This document shows, one piece after another, positions 28,037-35,473 of a DNA stretch of 64,000 nt. The stretch is from Brevibacillus fulvus. GTDB lineage: Bacteria > Bacillota > Bacilli > Brevibacillales > Brevibacillaceae. Under the pieces are notes generated by a model. That model did not search any database and had not been told where the DNA came from. It was given only the letters and a program-made list of their open reading frames with translations. How positions within the stretch are numbered: position 1 is the stretch's first letter; each line of letters begins with the position of its first letter. Made by a program: the position numbers and the translations under genes. Where the stretch lies: NCBI RefSeq assembly GCF_016908525.1, contig NZ_JAFBEB010000001.1, positions 188,501 to 252,500 of the forward strand, written 5' to 3'.

Positions 28037-28153
28037 GCAGGCAGGCGCAATGCGTGCTTGCACAAATGGAGACAGGTTGGCTGAAACTGCAAGTCTCGGA
28101 ATAAGACAGACAGGCTTATTTTCAACGGAAAATCGGATTTTTTGGCAAATGAA

Positions 28154-28189
28154 AGAGAGCACAGCAGTTTTCCATGCGTGCTCTTTTTT
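28154..28189 (+). terminator. Terminator after the DUF2207 gene
   Basis: AGAGCACAGCA and TGCGTGCTCT pair with one bulge around a TTTTCCA loop, followed by six Ts. Confidence 0.8.
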
Positions 28190-28246
28190 GCTTTGCTCAG
28201 CCAAGTTGACGGAGGAGCCGATTTTTTTTCGATCCCGCCTTTATGT

Positions 28247-28276
28247 GAATATTTTCCTGTGCGTCCGGAGAGAATA
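28247..28276 (+). promoter_or_regulatory. Sigma-F-like promoter of dacF
   Basis: GAATA (28247-28251), a 15-bp spacer and GGAGAGAATA (28267-28276) fit the sigma-F pattern GYWTA-N15-GGNNANANTW almost fully; only the second base of the -35 differs. dacF is a known sigma-F gene in B. subtilis. TGAATA is also compatible with sigma-G recognition of the -35. Confidence 0.6.
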
Positions 28277-28305
28277 AGAACATGAAATGGAGGGAAGAGT
28301 CAGCT

Positions 28306-29478
28306 ATGCAAAAATTGTTGCGGATATCCATTTGCTCATTGCTCAGCATTGCCTGTTTTTCTTCAACAACGGTCCACGCAGCCGAAGAAAAGCTGAATAT
28401 TGCACCGCATGCGTCCTCGGCGATTTTAATGGAAGCGGACACTGGCACGATCCTTTATGAAAAGAACGCAAACGAGAAGCTTCCTCCGGCCAGCATTACC
28501 AAGGTGATGACATTGCTCTTGATTATGGAGGCGATCGACCGCGGGGAGCTCAAATTGACCGACAAAGTGCGGGCGAGCGAACATGCGGCATCGATGGGCG
28601 GGTCGCAAATTTTTCTGCAGCCAGGTGAGGAAATGACCGTCGAGGATATGATCAAAGGGATTGCGATCGCATCCGGTAACGATGCTTCCGTAGCGATGGC
28701 TGAACATATCGGCGGAACGGAAGAAGCGTTTGTCGCGAAAATGAACGAGCGGGCGAAACAGCTGGGAATGAAAAATACGCACTTTGTCAATGCAAACGGT
28801 TTGCCGGCCGAAAATCACTATTCCTCCGCGATGGACATTGCGATCATGTCGCGGGAATTGCTGAAACATGAAATCATTACGAAGTTTACCGGTATTTATC
28901 AAGATTACCTGCGCAAAGAAAGTGCCAATCCGTTCTGGTTGGTCAATACCAACCGCCTGGTTCGTTTTTACGAAGGAGTCGACGGCTTAAAGACAGGGTT
29001 TACTTCACAAGCGCGCTATTGCTTGACCGCTACCGCGAAACGAAACAATATGCGGGTCATTGCCGTGGTCCTGGGCGAGCCGGATACGAAAACACGCAAC
29101 AGCGAAGTCACTTCCATGTTTAACTATGCATTTAATCATTATCAAGTGTTCCCCGTCTACAAAAAAGGGGATGTCATCAAAGAATTGATGGTGGATAAGG
29201 GTCTTCTGCCAAAAGTGAACGTGATCACGACACAATCGGTCAGTCTGTTAACCAAAAAAGGGGAAACGCCTGACATGTACGAGAAACAGATTGTGTTAAA
29301 GCCGACGTTAAAGGCCCCCGTTAAAAACAGCGACGTCGTTGGCCATATTTTTATCCGGACGAAAGATGGCAAGGAAGTGTCGCGGGTTGAACTTTATCCG
29401 GCGAAAACGATCGCCCAAGCAGGTTTCTGGGAGATTCTCAAGCGAACGACAAGAGACGTTCTGATCAGCTACCAGTAG
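28306..29478 (+). CDS. dacF: D-alanyl-D-alanine carboxypeptidase DacF
   Basis: A 390-residue secreted low-molecular-weight penicillin-binding protein (peptidase S11) that trims D-Ala from peptidoglycan stem peptides in the forespore and controls germ-cell-wall and cortex cross-linking. ATG 28306 follows GGAGGGAAGAG; an in-frame ATG at 28282 lies inside the ribosome binding site region. Signal peptide 1-25 (VHA-A). Catalytic motifs: Ser63-Ile-Thr-Lys66, Ser123-Gly-Asn125 and Lys229-Thr-Gly231. A C-terminal amphipathic segment (about 370-390, GFWEILKRTTRDVL) should anchor it to the membrane. Precedes the spoIIA operon as in B. subtilis. Confidence 0.94.
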   Translation: MQKLLRISICSLLSIACFSSTTVHAAEEKLNIAPHASSAILMEADTGTILYEKNANEKLPPASITKVMTLLLIMEAIDRGELKLTDKVRASEHAASMGGSQIFLQPGEEMTVEDMIKGIAIASGNDASVAMAEHIGGTEEAFVAKMNERAKQLGMKNTHFVNANGLPAENHYSSAMDIAIMSRELLKHEIITKFTGIYQDYLRKESANPFWLVNTNRLVRFYEGVDGLKTGFTSQARYCLTATAKRNNMRVIAVVLGEPDTKTRNSEVTSMFNYAFNHYQVFPVYKKGDVIKELMVDKGLLPKVNVITTQSVSLLTKKGETPDMYEKQIVLKPTLKAPVKNSDVVGHIFIRTKDGKEVSRVELYPAKTIAQAGFWEILKRTTRDVLISYQ

Positions 29479-29506
29479 ATCCACAACACGAAAACTCGCG
29501 AAAAGA

Positions 29507-29550
29507 ATCGAGTTGCCCCGAAAGAAACAAAAAGGCTGCTCGATTTTTTT
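29507..29550 (+). terminator. Terminator between dacF and spoIIAA
   Basis: ATCGAGTTGCC pairs with GGCTGCTCGAT (one mismatch, one G-T) around a long A-rich loop, followed by seven Ts. It would insulate dacF from the spoIIA operon, though read-through is known in relatives. Confidence 0.65.
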
Positions 29551-29556
29551 GTTCTT

Positions 29557-29596
29557 TTGTCGGCTGGCAGGAAATGGATGTGAGCAAGGAGAAAAC
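29557..29596 (+). promoter_or_regulatory. Sigma-H-like promoter and Spo0A-like box of the spoIIA operon
   Basis: GCAGGAAAT (29567-29575) matches the sigma-H -35 consensus RNAGGAWWW fully. GGAGAAAAC (29588-29596) is 12 bp on and matches the -10 RNNGAATWW except for two bases. TTGTCGGC (29557-29564), 6 of 8 matches to the 0A box TTGTCGAA, lies directly upstream. In B. subtilis spoIIA is transcribed by sigma-H and activated by Spo0A~P, so the layout fits. Confidence 0.5.
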
Positions 29597-29630
29597 AGAG
29601 GTTATTACGGGAAGAAGGAGTGTGCCAACG

Positions 29631-29981
29631 ATGAGTTTGCGGATCGAAATGGAGACAAAACAGGAGGTACTGGTTGTTCGGCTTCAGGGGGAGTTGGACC
29701 ATCATTCAGCTGACGAATTGCGCACAAAGGTGGAGGAAGTTCTTCGCGACCCTAACCTTCGGCATATTGTATTAAGTTTGGCAGATCTGTCGTTTATGGA
29801 TAGTTCCGGTATTGGTGTCATTCTCGGCCGGTACAAGCAAATCTCCGCACGCAACGGGGAAATGATCGTCTGCTCGATCAATCCGACGATTTACCGGATC
29901 TGCGAAATGTCAGGCTTGTTCAAGGTGATCAAGTTCCGTGAAAACGAACTGGAAGCGCTGAACGTGTTGGGGGTGGCCTGA
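29631..29981 (+). CDS. spoIIAA: Anti-sigma F factor antagonist
   Basis: A 116-residue STAS-domain protein (B. subtilis 117) that, when dephosphorylated by SpoIIE, frees sigma-F by binding SpoIIAB. ATG 29631 follows AAGGAG; a longer frame from 29574 runs through the promoter. The phosphorylation site is in '[14 protein letters not shown]' (Ser58 region). It is 1 nt from spoIIAB. Confidence 0.96.
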   Translation: MSLRIEMETKQEVLVVRLQGELDHHSADELRTKVEEVLRDPNLRHIVLSLADLSFMDSSGIGVILGRYKQISARNGEMIVCSINPTIYRICEMSGLFKVIKFRENELEALNVLGVA

Positions 29982-29982
29982 G

Positions 29983-30429
29983 ATGATCAAACGCAATTTT
30001 ATGACGATGGAGTTTGCCGCACTCAGCCAGAACGAATCGTTTGCCCGGATCGCCGTTGCCTCGTTTATCTCGCAACTGGATGTGACGCTGGAAGAGATCG
30101 AGGAAATCAAGACGGTTGTCTCCGAGGCAGTGACCAATTCGATTATTCACGGTTACGAAGAGAATCCGGAAGGGACGGTGCGCATATCCGTCGCCTTGGA
30201 AGGAGATATCGTCGAGTTGGAGATTGAGGATAACGGCAAAGGGATTGCAGATGTCGAGCAGGCGATGCAGCCCTTGTTCACGACGAAACCGGAGCTGGAA
30301 CGTTCCGGAATGGGCTTTACCATTATGGAGAATTTCATGGATTCGATTGAAGTGGCTACAATCATCGGACAAGGTACCAAGATTCGTTTAACCAAGCGCC
30401 TTTCACTAACTAAAGCCATGCAGAATTAG
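29983..30429 (+). CDS. spoIIAB: Anti-sigma F factor / SpoIIAA kinase
   Basis: A 148-residue GHKL-type serine kinase that binds and holds sigma-F before asymmetric division and phosphorylates SpoIIAA. ATG 29983 follows GGGGGTGG. N-box '[12 protein letters not shown]' (about residues 46-57), G1 box 'EDNGKGIAD' (about 85-93) and '[15 protein letters not shown]' (G2, about 106-120) form the ATP site. Confidence 0.96.
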   Translation: MIKRNFMTMEFAALSQNESFARIAVASFISQLDVTLEEIEEIKTVVSEAVTNSIIHGYEENPEGTVRISVALEGDIVELEIEDNGKGIADVEQAMQPLFTTKPELERSGMGFTIMENFMDSIEVATIIGQGTKIRLTKRLSLTKAMQN

Positions 30430-30440
30430 GGGTAGTGTTT

Positions 30441-31196
30441 ATGGGAGCTGATATCAAAAATGCAAGTCAGCCATTTCTGACAAACGAACAGGTAAAAGAG
30501 CTGATCGCCAAGAGCCAAAGCGGAGACAACGAAGCGCGGGAACTGTTGGTCAACAGCAATATCCGCTTGGTGTGGTCGGTCGTTCAGCGTTTTATCAATC
30601 GGGGCTATGAGGCCGACGATTTGTTTCAGATTGGCTGTATCGGGTTGCTCAAGGCTGTGGACAAGTTCGATTTACAGTATGATGTGAAATTTTCCACCTA
30701 TGCCGTGCCGATGATTATCGGAGAAATCCAGCGATTTTTGCGGGATGACGGTACAGTGAAAGTCAGCCGTTCCCTGAAAGAGATGGCGAATCGGGTACGG
30801 CGGGCCAAGGATGAGCTGTACAAGCATTTCGGCCGATCGCCGACAATCGGAGAAGTGGCGGAGGCTGTCGGTATTACGCCGGAAGAAGTGGTCTTTGCGC
30901 AGGAGGCCAGCAGAGCGCCATCGTCAATCCATGAAACGGTATTTGAGAATGATGGCGATCCGATCACGTTGATCGACCAAATTGCCGATGACAGCATGGG
31001 CAAATGGTTCGAGCAGATCGCGCTGAAAGATGCGATCAGCAGACTGACGGAGCGAGAGCAGCTGATTGTCTATCTCCGCTATTACAAGGACCAGACACAA
31101 TCGGAAGTGGCCGAGCGGTTGGGCATCTCCCAGGTACAAGTATCCCGCTTGGAAAAACGAATCTTGCAAACGATTCGAGACCAGATCGAGCATTAG
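30441..31196 (+). CDS. sigF: RNA polymerase sporulation sigma factor F
   Basis: A 251-residue sigma-70 family factor that starts forespore-specific transcription. ATG 30441 lies 8 nt behind AGGGG; the GTG at 30435 is too close to it. Region 2 includes 'NIRLVWSVVQRF' and 'DDLFQIGCIGLLKAVDKFD' (about 44-75) and 'KFSTYAVPMIIGEIQRFLRDD'; region 3 'IGEVAEAVG'; region 4 'QSEVAERLGISQVQVSRLEKRIL' (about 220-242) is the -35 recognition helix-turn-helix. Last gene of spoIIA, with a terminator on its stop codon. Confidence 0.96.
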   Translation: MGADIKNASQPFLTNEQVKELIAKSQSGDNEARELLVNSNIRLVWSVVQRFINRGYEADDLFQIGCIGLLKAVDKFDLQYDVKFSTYAVPMIIGEIQRFLRDDGTVKVSRSLKEMANRVRRAKDELYKHFGRSPTIGEVAEAVGITPEEVVFAQEASRAPSSIHETVFENDGDPITLIDQIADDSMGKWFEQIALKDAISRLTEREQLIVYLRYYKDQTQSEVAERLGISQVQVSRLEKRILQTIRDQIEH

Positions 31197-31212
31197 CTTG
31201 ACTGGTCTTTTT
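31178..31212 (+). terminator. Terminator overlapping the sigF stop
   Basis: AGACCAG and CTGGTCT form the outer stem, extended inward by wobble-containing pairs, with TTTTT after it. The sigma-G promoter of spoVA begins 1 nt further on. Confidence 0.7.
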
Positions 31213-31242
31213 GTATGTTCTCAACTGTTGGCGCACATACTA
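31213..31242 (+). promoter_or_regulatory. Sigma-G promoter of the spoVA operon
   Basis: GTATG (31213-31217), an 18-bp spacer and CATACTA (31236-31242) match the sigma-G consensus GNATR-N18-CATNHTA at every defined base. spoVA operons are sigma-G-dependent in Bacillus. The start near 31249 leaves a leader of about 75 nt. Confidence 0.75.
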
Positions 31243-31322
31243 TCGACTACCGGAGACTGCTTGACTACTTGCCCGAATTGAGCTGTCAAAGACGAACGAG
31301 GACATGTAAAGGAGTGAACACA

Positions 31323-31799
31323 GTGGCAACAAAAGCGAAACAAGCTTCCGGCTTACATATGACGAAAGAGATGTATAAACAGCAAGCGGCAAAATATCAA
31401 ATTAAACGCAATGTCGTATTAAACACGTGGCGCGCATTTTGGGTGGGCGGGACGATTTGTCTGTTCGGTCAGTTTTTGCAAAACATCTATATAAATGTGT
31501 TTCATTTTACGCCAAAGACAGCGGGGAATCCGACGGTAGCGACGCTTATTTTTCTTTCCGCCTTGCTTACCGGTCTTGGTGTATATGACAAAATTGGACA
31601 ATATGCCGGAGCAGGTTCGGCTGTTCCCGTTACCGGGTTTGCCAATTCGATCGCTTCGGCAGCAATTGAACACCGCAGCGAAGGGTACGTGTTGGGAGTT
31701 GGCGGAAACATGTTTAAACTGGCCGGCTCGGTTATCGTGTTTGGCGTGGTCGCGGCGTTCGTCGCAGGACTGATTAAAACGATCTTTCGCTTACTTTAA
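31323..31799 (+). CDS. spoVAC: Stage V sporulation protein AC
   Basis: A 158-residue membrane protein of the dipicolinic acid channel in the spore inner membrane; B. subtilis SpoVAC behaves as a mechanosensitive channel. GTG 31323 follows AAAGGAGTG; the frame extending to 31215 crosses the promoter. Membrane segments lie at about 37-60, 65-90 and 125-155, with the family motif 'YAGAGSAVPVTGFANSI' (about 98-114). First gene of a spoVA operon that lacks spoVAA and spoVAB. Confidence 0.95.
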   Translation: MATKAKQASGLHMTKEMYKQQAAKYQIKRNVVLNTWRAFWVGGTICLFGQFLQNIYINVFHFTPKTAGNPTVATLIFLSALLTGLGVYDKIGQYAGAGSAVPVTGFANSIASAAIEHRSEGYVLGVGGNMFKLAGSVIVFGVVAAFVAGLIKTIFRLL

Positions 31800-31821
31800 G
31801 TTCGGGAATGGGGGATAGCAG

Positions 31822-32853
31822 ATGAGTACGATGGTTGCAGCGCCCAAAAGTCGGGTAAGCCGGCAGACATGGCAATTCACCGAGGATGTGCGGGTTCAGG
31901 CATCTGCCACGGTTGTTGGGCCGAAAGAGGGAAAGGGCCCGCTCGCTTCGTTGTTTGACAAAATTTATCCGGATATATATGCCGGTCAAAAGTCCTGGGA
32001 AAAAGCGGAGCGAAAATTGCTGGAAGATGCCATTCAAATTGCATTGAAAAAAGCAAATTTAAAGGAAGACCAGATTGATTTGCTCTTGGCGGGCGATTTG
32101 TTGAACCAAAATATTACTGCCAATTTTACGGCGGAATTGCTCAGCATCCCGACGTTGGGGATGTACGGCGCTTGTTCGACTTCGATGCTGACATTGGCCA
32201 ATGCGGCCGCGCTGGTCAATTCCGGATTTGCGGAACGGGCGATTGCCGCCTGCAGCAGCCACAACGCCACGGCGGAGCGCCAATATCGCTACCCAACCGA
32301 ATATGGCGGGCAGAAACCGCCTTCGTCACAATGGACCGTCACCGGAGCGGGGGCGGCGGTTGTCGGCATCGGCGGAAACGGCCCGCGACTGACTTACGCA
32401 ACGATCGGAAAAGTGGTCGATATGGGCATGAAAGATCCGCTTGATATGGGCTCGGCAATGGCTCCTGCAGCCGTTTCGACAATGATCGCCCATTTCCAGG
32501 ATACGGGGAGACAGCCGCAGGACTATGATTTGATCGTCACCGGCGATTTGGCCGGGATCGGCTATCCGATCGCCAAGGAGATGCTGGAGAAAGAAGGATT
32601 TAATATGGACAAGGTCTACAATGATTGCGGCCTGATGGTATATTCCCCGGAACAGGAAGTTTTCGCCGGTGCCAGCGGCTGTGCCAGCAGCGCGGTTGTC
32701 ACTTACAGTTATATCATGAACCAGCTGCAACGCGGCGCCATGAAACGCGTGCTCGTTTGCGCAACCGGCGCGCTGCTGAGTCCGATCAGCTACCAGCAAG
32801 GGGAAGCCATCCCCTGCATCGCCCACGCTGTGGCGTTCGAAGGAGGTGCTTGA
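31822..32853 (+). CDS. spoVAD: Stage V sporulation protein AD
   Basis: A 343-residue thiolase-fold protein that binds dipicolinic acid on the spore inner membrane. ATG 31822 follows ATGGGGGATAG. 'YGACSTSMLTLANAA' (about residues 115-129) corresponds to the thiolase nucleophile region, and 'GDLAGIGYPIAKEM' and 'GCASSAVV' lie in the C half. It sits between spoVAC and spoVAEb. Confidence 0.95.
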   Translation: MSTMVAAPKSRVSRQTWQFTEDVRVQASATVVGPKEGKGPLASLFDKIYPDIYAGQKSWEKAERKLLEDAIQIALKKANLKEDQIDLLLAGDLLNQNITANFTAELLSIPTLGMYGACSTSMLTLANAAALVNSGFAERAIAACSSHNATAERQYRYPTEYGGQKPPSSQWTVTGAGAAVVGIGGNGPRLTYATIGKVVDMGMKDPLDMGSAMAPAAVSTMIAHFQDTGRQPQDYDLIVTGDLAGIGYPIAKEMLEKEGFNMDKVYNDCGLMVYSPEQEVFAGASGCASSAVVTYSYIMNQLQRGAMKRVLVCATGALLSPISYQQGEAIPCIAHAVAFEGGA

Positions 32854-32856
32854 AAA

Positions 32857-33210
32857 ATGATGGATTACGCGATTGCTTTTTTGATCGGCGGGTTGATTTG
32901 TGTCATTGGCCAATTGATGCTGGATATTGGAAAAATGACGCCCGCACATGTTATGAGCACTTTGGTAGTCGTCGGTGTGGCGCTTGATTTTCTGGGAGTG
33001 TACGACCCGTTGATCGATTTTGCCGGGGCAGGCGTCACTGTACCGATTACCAGCTTCGGACATTCGCTTTATCACGGGGCGATTCAGGAAGCTCAGCAAC
33101 ACGGGGTGATCGGTGTGTTGACGGGTATCTTTGAAGTAACCAGTGCGGGAATTTCCGCGGCGATCGTGTTCGGATTCTTCGCGTCTCTCGCATTTCGGGC
33201 AAAAGGCTGA
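32857..33210 (+). CDS. spoVAE: Stage V sporulation protein AEb
   Basis: A 117-residue membrane protein related to SpoVAC (B. subtilis SpoVAEb 116 residues). ATG 32857 follows GGAGGTG. Three membrane segments (about 3-20, 28-47, 85-110) and the motif '[20 protein letters not shown]' parallel that of SpoVAC, showing common descent. Together they form the membrane part of the dipicolinic acid channel. Confidence 0.94.
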   Translation: MMDYAIAFLIGGLICVIGQLMLDIGKMTPAHVMSTLVVVGVALDFLGVYDPLIDFAGAGVTVPITSFGHSLYHGAIQEAQQHGVIGVLTGIFEVTSAGISAAIVFGFFASLAFRAKG

Positions 33211-33239
33211 ACACGCGGGGAGCGGGGGGTGATGGGCTG

Positions 33240-33905
33240 ATGAACGGGAAACGCCGAAAAATCGTAATCATTACCGATGGAGACTACATCGCCCAAAAAG
33301 CAGTGGAATCAGTAGCGAGGCAAGTAGGCGGCCGTTGCATCTCGTTGTCAGCAGGCAATCCGACGCCGTTGACGGGAGAGCAAATGGTGGAATTGATCAA
33401 AATGGCGGCCAATGATCCTGTGCTGGTCATGTTTGACGATAATGGCAACTACGGACGAGGACGGGGCGAGCAGGCGATCGAATATGTGATCCGTCATCCT
33501 GACATCGAAGTGCTGGGTGCGATTGCAGTTGCTTCCAATACAAAGTGGGTCAGCGGAATTCAAGTGCCGGTCTCCATCGACAATCATGGCAATATCATTG
33601 AGGATGCGGTGGATAAGGATGGATATCGCGACAAAACGCTGGAGAGCCGCATTTACGGCGATACGGTGGATATTCTGCAGGCCGCCAACATTCCCCATGT
33701 GATCGGCATCGGCGATATCGGGAAGATGGAGGGGCGCGACAGCCTGCGGTTTGGTTGTCCCATTACCCTGAAGGCGGTCAAATGGATTTTGGAAAGGAGT
33801 GGGTGGTATGGCAACCGGGACAACAGGGAAGCTGCCGATCTCGGAACAGGCGGAGCAGAACAAGGAGCAATTGAACAGCAAGCTGGGCGTGGGAGTCACC
33901 TTTGA
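33240..33905 (+). CDS. spoVAEa: Stage V sporulation protein AEa
   Basis: A 221-residue soluble protein; the B. subtilis counterpart is 203 residues. ATG 33240 lies behind GGGGGGTGATGGG. It starts with a 'KIVIITDGDYIAQKAVE' nucleotide-fold-like strand and has 'VMFDDNGNYGRGRGE' (about 61-75) and 'ASNTKWVSGIQ'. The last 98 nt overlap the start of spoVAF in another frame; this Gly/Glu-rich tail (after about residue 185) looks like frame-derived extension rather than conserved domain. Confidence 0.9.
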   Translation: MNGKRRKIVIITDGDYIAQKAVESVARQVGGRCISLSAGNPTPLTGEQMVELIKMAANDPVLVMFDDNGNYGRGRGEQAIEYVIRHPDIEVLGAIAVASNTKWVSGIQVPVSIDNHGNIIEDAVDKDGYRDKTLESRIYGDTVDILQAANIPHVIGIGDIGKMEGRDSLRFGCPITLKAVKWILERSGWYGNRDNREAADLGTGGAEQGAIEQQAGRGSHL

Positions 33906-35280
33906 CGTAGCCCAGCATGAGTTTAACATTGGCCAAAAGAAAATCTTTCTCTATTACATAAACGGCTTTGCCGACAATGCGTTGGTCACCCAGATCTTGC
34001 GCGACTTGAATAATTTGCAAGAGCAGGATATGCAAAGCAATGTCTACGAAAAGTTGTATCATCAATATATTCCCTTCTTCCAACTGGCCACGGTCAAACT
34101 GATCGATGAATTTATTGACAAGCTGTTGGTCGGCCAGGTTGGCTTGATTATTGACGGGGAAAGCAAAGCCATTATTATGGACGCGAAGACGTACCCCGGC
34201 CGTCAGCCGGAAGAGCCGGATACGGAACGGGTCGTTCGCGGAGCGCATGATGGCTTTACGGAAACATTGGTCATAAATACAGCGCTAACCCGCCGCAGAA
34301 TCCGCGATGAACGATTGCGCTTTGAAGTTCTCCAAATCGGGAGCCGATCCAAAACAGACGTCGCGATTGCCTATTTGGACCAGGTTGCCAATCCCCGGCT
34401 GATCGAGACGATCAAAGACAAATTGAAAAGCGTGCAAATCGATGGAGTTCCGATGGCGGAAAAAACGGTAGAGGAGTTTATTTTGGGCCATTCGTTAAAC
34501 CCGTTTCCGCTCGTGCGTTATACGGAGCGTCCTGACGTTGCCGCCATTCACCTGTTGGAAGGCCATGTGCTGGTCTATGTAGATACGTCGCCGAGCGTGA
34601 TGATTACGCCCACCACCTATTTCCACCATGTTCAGCATGCGGAGGAGTATCGGCAAAGACCGGTGGTCGGGGCATATCTGCGCTGGGTGCGGTTTTTCGG
34701 GATTTTGGCTTCGATATTTTTGCTGCCGCTCTGGCTGCTGCTGGCGCAAAATCCGCACTATATTCCGGAAGCACTGGACTTCATCGGGATCAAGAAAATG
34801 GGGAAAGTGCCGCTGGTCGCCCAGTTCTTGTTTGCGGAAGTCGGTCTTGACTTGATGCGGATGGCGGCGATTCATACGCCTACGCCATTGGCGACGGCAA
34901 TGGGCTTGATTGCCGCGATTTTGATCGGAGAAGTGGCCATTAACGTCGGGTTATTTTCGCCGGAAGTGATACTCTATCTGGCAATCGCCGCAATCGGAAC
35001 GTTTGCAACGCCAAGCTATGAATTAAGTTTGGCGAACCGCCTCGTCCGCATTTTCCTGGTGATCATGGTCGGGCTCTTTTCCGTGCCGGGATTTGTCGTC
35101 GGGATTTTCCTTGTCCTGCTGACGCTGGCATTGACGCGTTCGTTGGATACACCGTACTTGTGGCCGCTTATTCCTTTCGACGGCAAAGCGCTAAAGGGGA
35201 TTCTCGTCAGGTTGGCGGTGCCGATCGGGAACAGCAAGCGTCCGGCGATTGTCAAGTCGCGTAATCCCTATCGGGAATAA
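33808..35280 (+). CDS. spoVAF: Stage V sporulation protein AF, GerA-family
   Basis: A 490-residue spore membrane protein homologous to the GerAA subunit of germinant receptors (B. subtilis 493). ATG 33808 follows GGAAAGGAG and lies 98 nt inside spoVAEa. The large N-terminal soluble domain (to about residue 280) is followed by 4-5 membrane segments (about 290-315, 370-390, 392-410, 415-450). Family signature 'RDERLRFEVLQIGSRSKTDVAIAYL' spans about 169-193. SpoVAF is thought to assist dipicolinic acid release in germination. Confidence 0.94.
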   Translation: MATGTTGKLPISEQAEQNKEQLNSKLGVGVTFDVAQHEFNIGQKKIFLYYINGFADNALVTQILRDLNNLQEQDMQSNVYEKLYHQYIPFFQLATVKLIDEFIDKLLVGQVGLIIDGESKAIIMDAKTYPGRQPEEPDTERVVRGAHDGFTETLVINTALTRRRIRDERLRFEVLQIGSRSKTDVAIAYLDQVANPRLIETIKDKLKSVQIDGVPMAEKTVEEFILGHSLNPFPLVRYTERPDVAAIHLLEGHVLVYVDTSPSVMITPTTYFHHVQHAEEYRQRPVVGAYLRWVRFFGILASIFLLPLWLLLAQNPHYIPEALDFIGIKKMGKVPLVAQFLFAEVGLDLMRMAAIHTPTPLATAMGLIAAILIGEVAINVGLFSPEVILYLAIAAIGTFATPSYELSLANRLVRIFLVIMVGLFSVPGFVVGIFLVLLTLALTRSLDTPYLWPLIPFDGKALKGILVRLAVPIGNSKRPAIVKSRNPYRE

Positions 35281-35301
35281 GCACAGTAGGAAAACAATCC
35301 A

Positions 35302-35331
35302 TTGTCAACATTTCGCGGACTATGATATAGT
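35302..35331 (+). promoter_or_regulatory. Sigma-A promoter upstream of lysA
   Basis: TTGTCA (35302-35307) and TATAGT (35326-35331), 18 bp apart. The predicted start near 35338 lies before a terminator hairpin, so transcripts from it would meet an attenuator before lysA. Confidence 0.55.
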
Positions 35332-35365
35332 TAGGGCACACTGCTTTACTTGGTTAAATACATCG

Positions 35366-35395
35366 CAACTGGCGTGACACGCGTCAGTTGTTTTT
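35366..35395 (+). terminator. Terminator or attenuator before lysA
   Basis: CAACTGGCGTG and CGCGTCAGTTG form an 11-bp stem (two G-T pairs) with a 3-nt loop, followed by TTTTT. It can end the spoVA transcript or attenuate transcription from the promoter at 35302-35331. The leader of about 60 nt is far too short for a lysine (L-box) riboswitch. Confidence 0.75.
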
Positions 35396-35473
35396 CTATA
35401 GGAAGGGCATGCCAGGCCAAGCGTTGAGCGAGCATAGCGGATGTGTGAGTTGAGGATGGGGAGGACAACAACA

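Noticed and set aside
35281-35473. Lysine (L-box) riboswitch before lysA
   Set aside because: Only about 60 nt of leader precede the hairpin, while the L-box aptamer needs about 170 nt with conserved junctions; none are seen.
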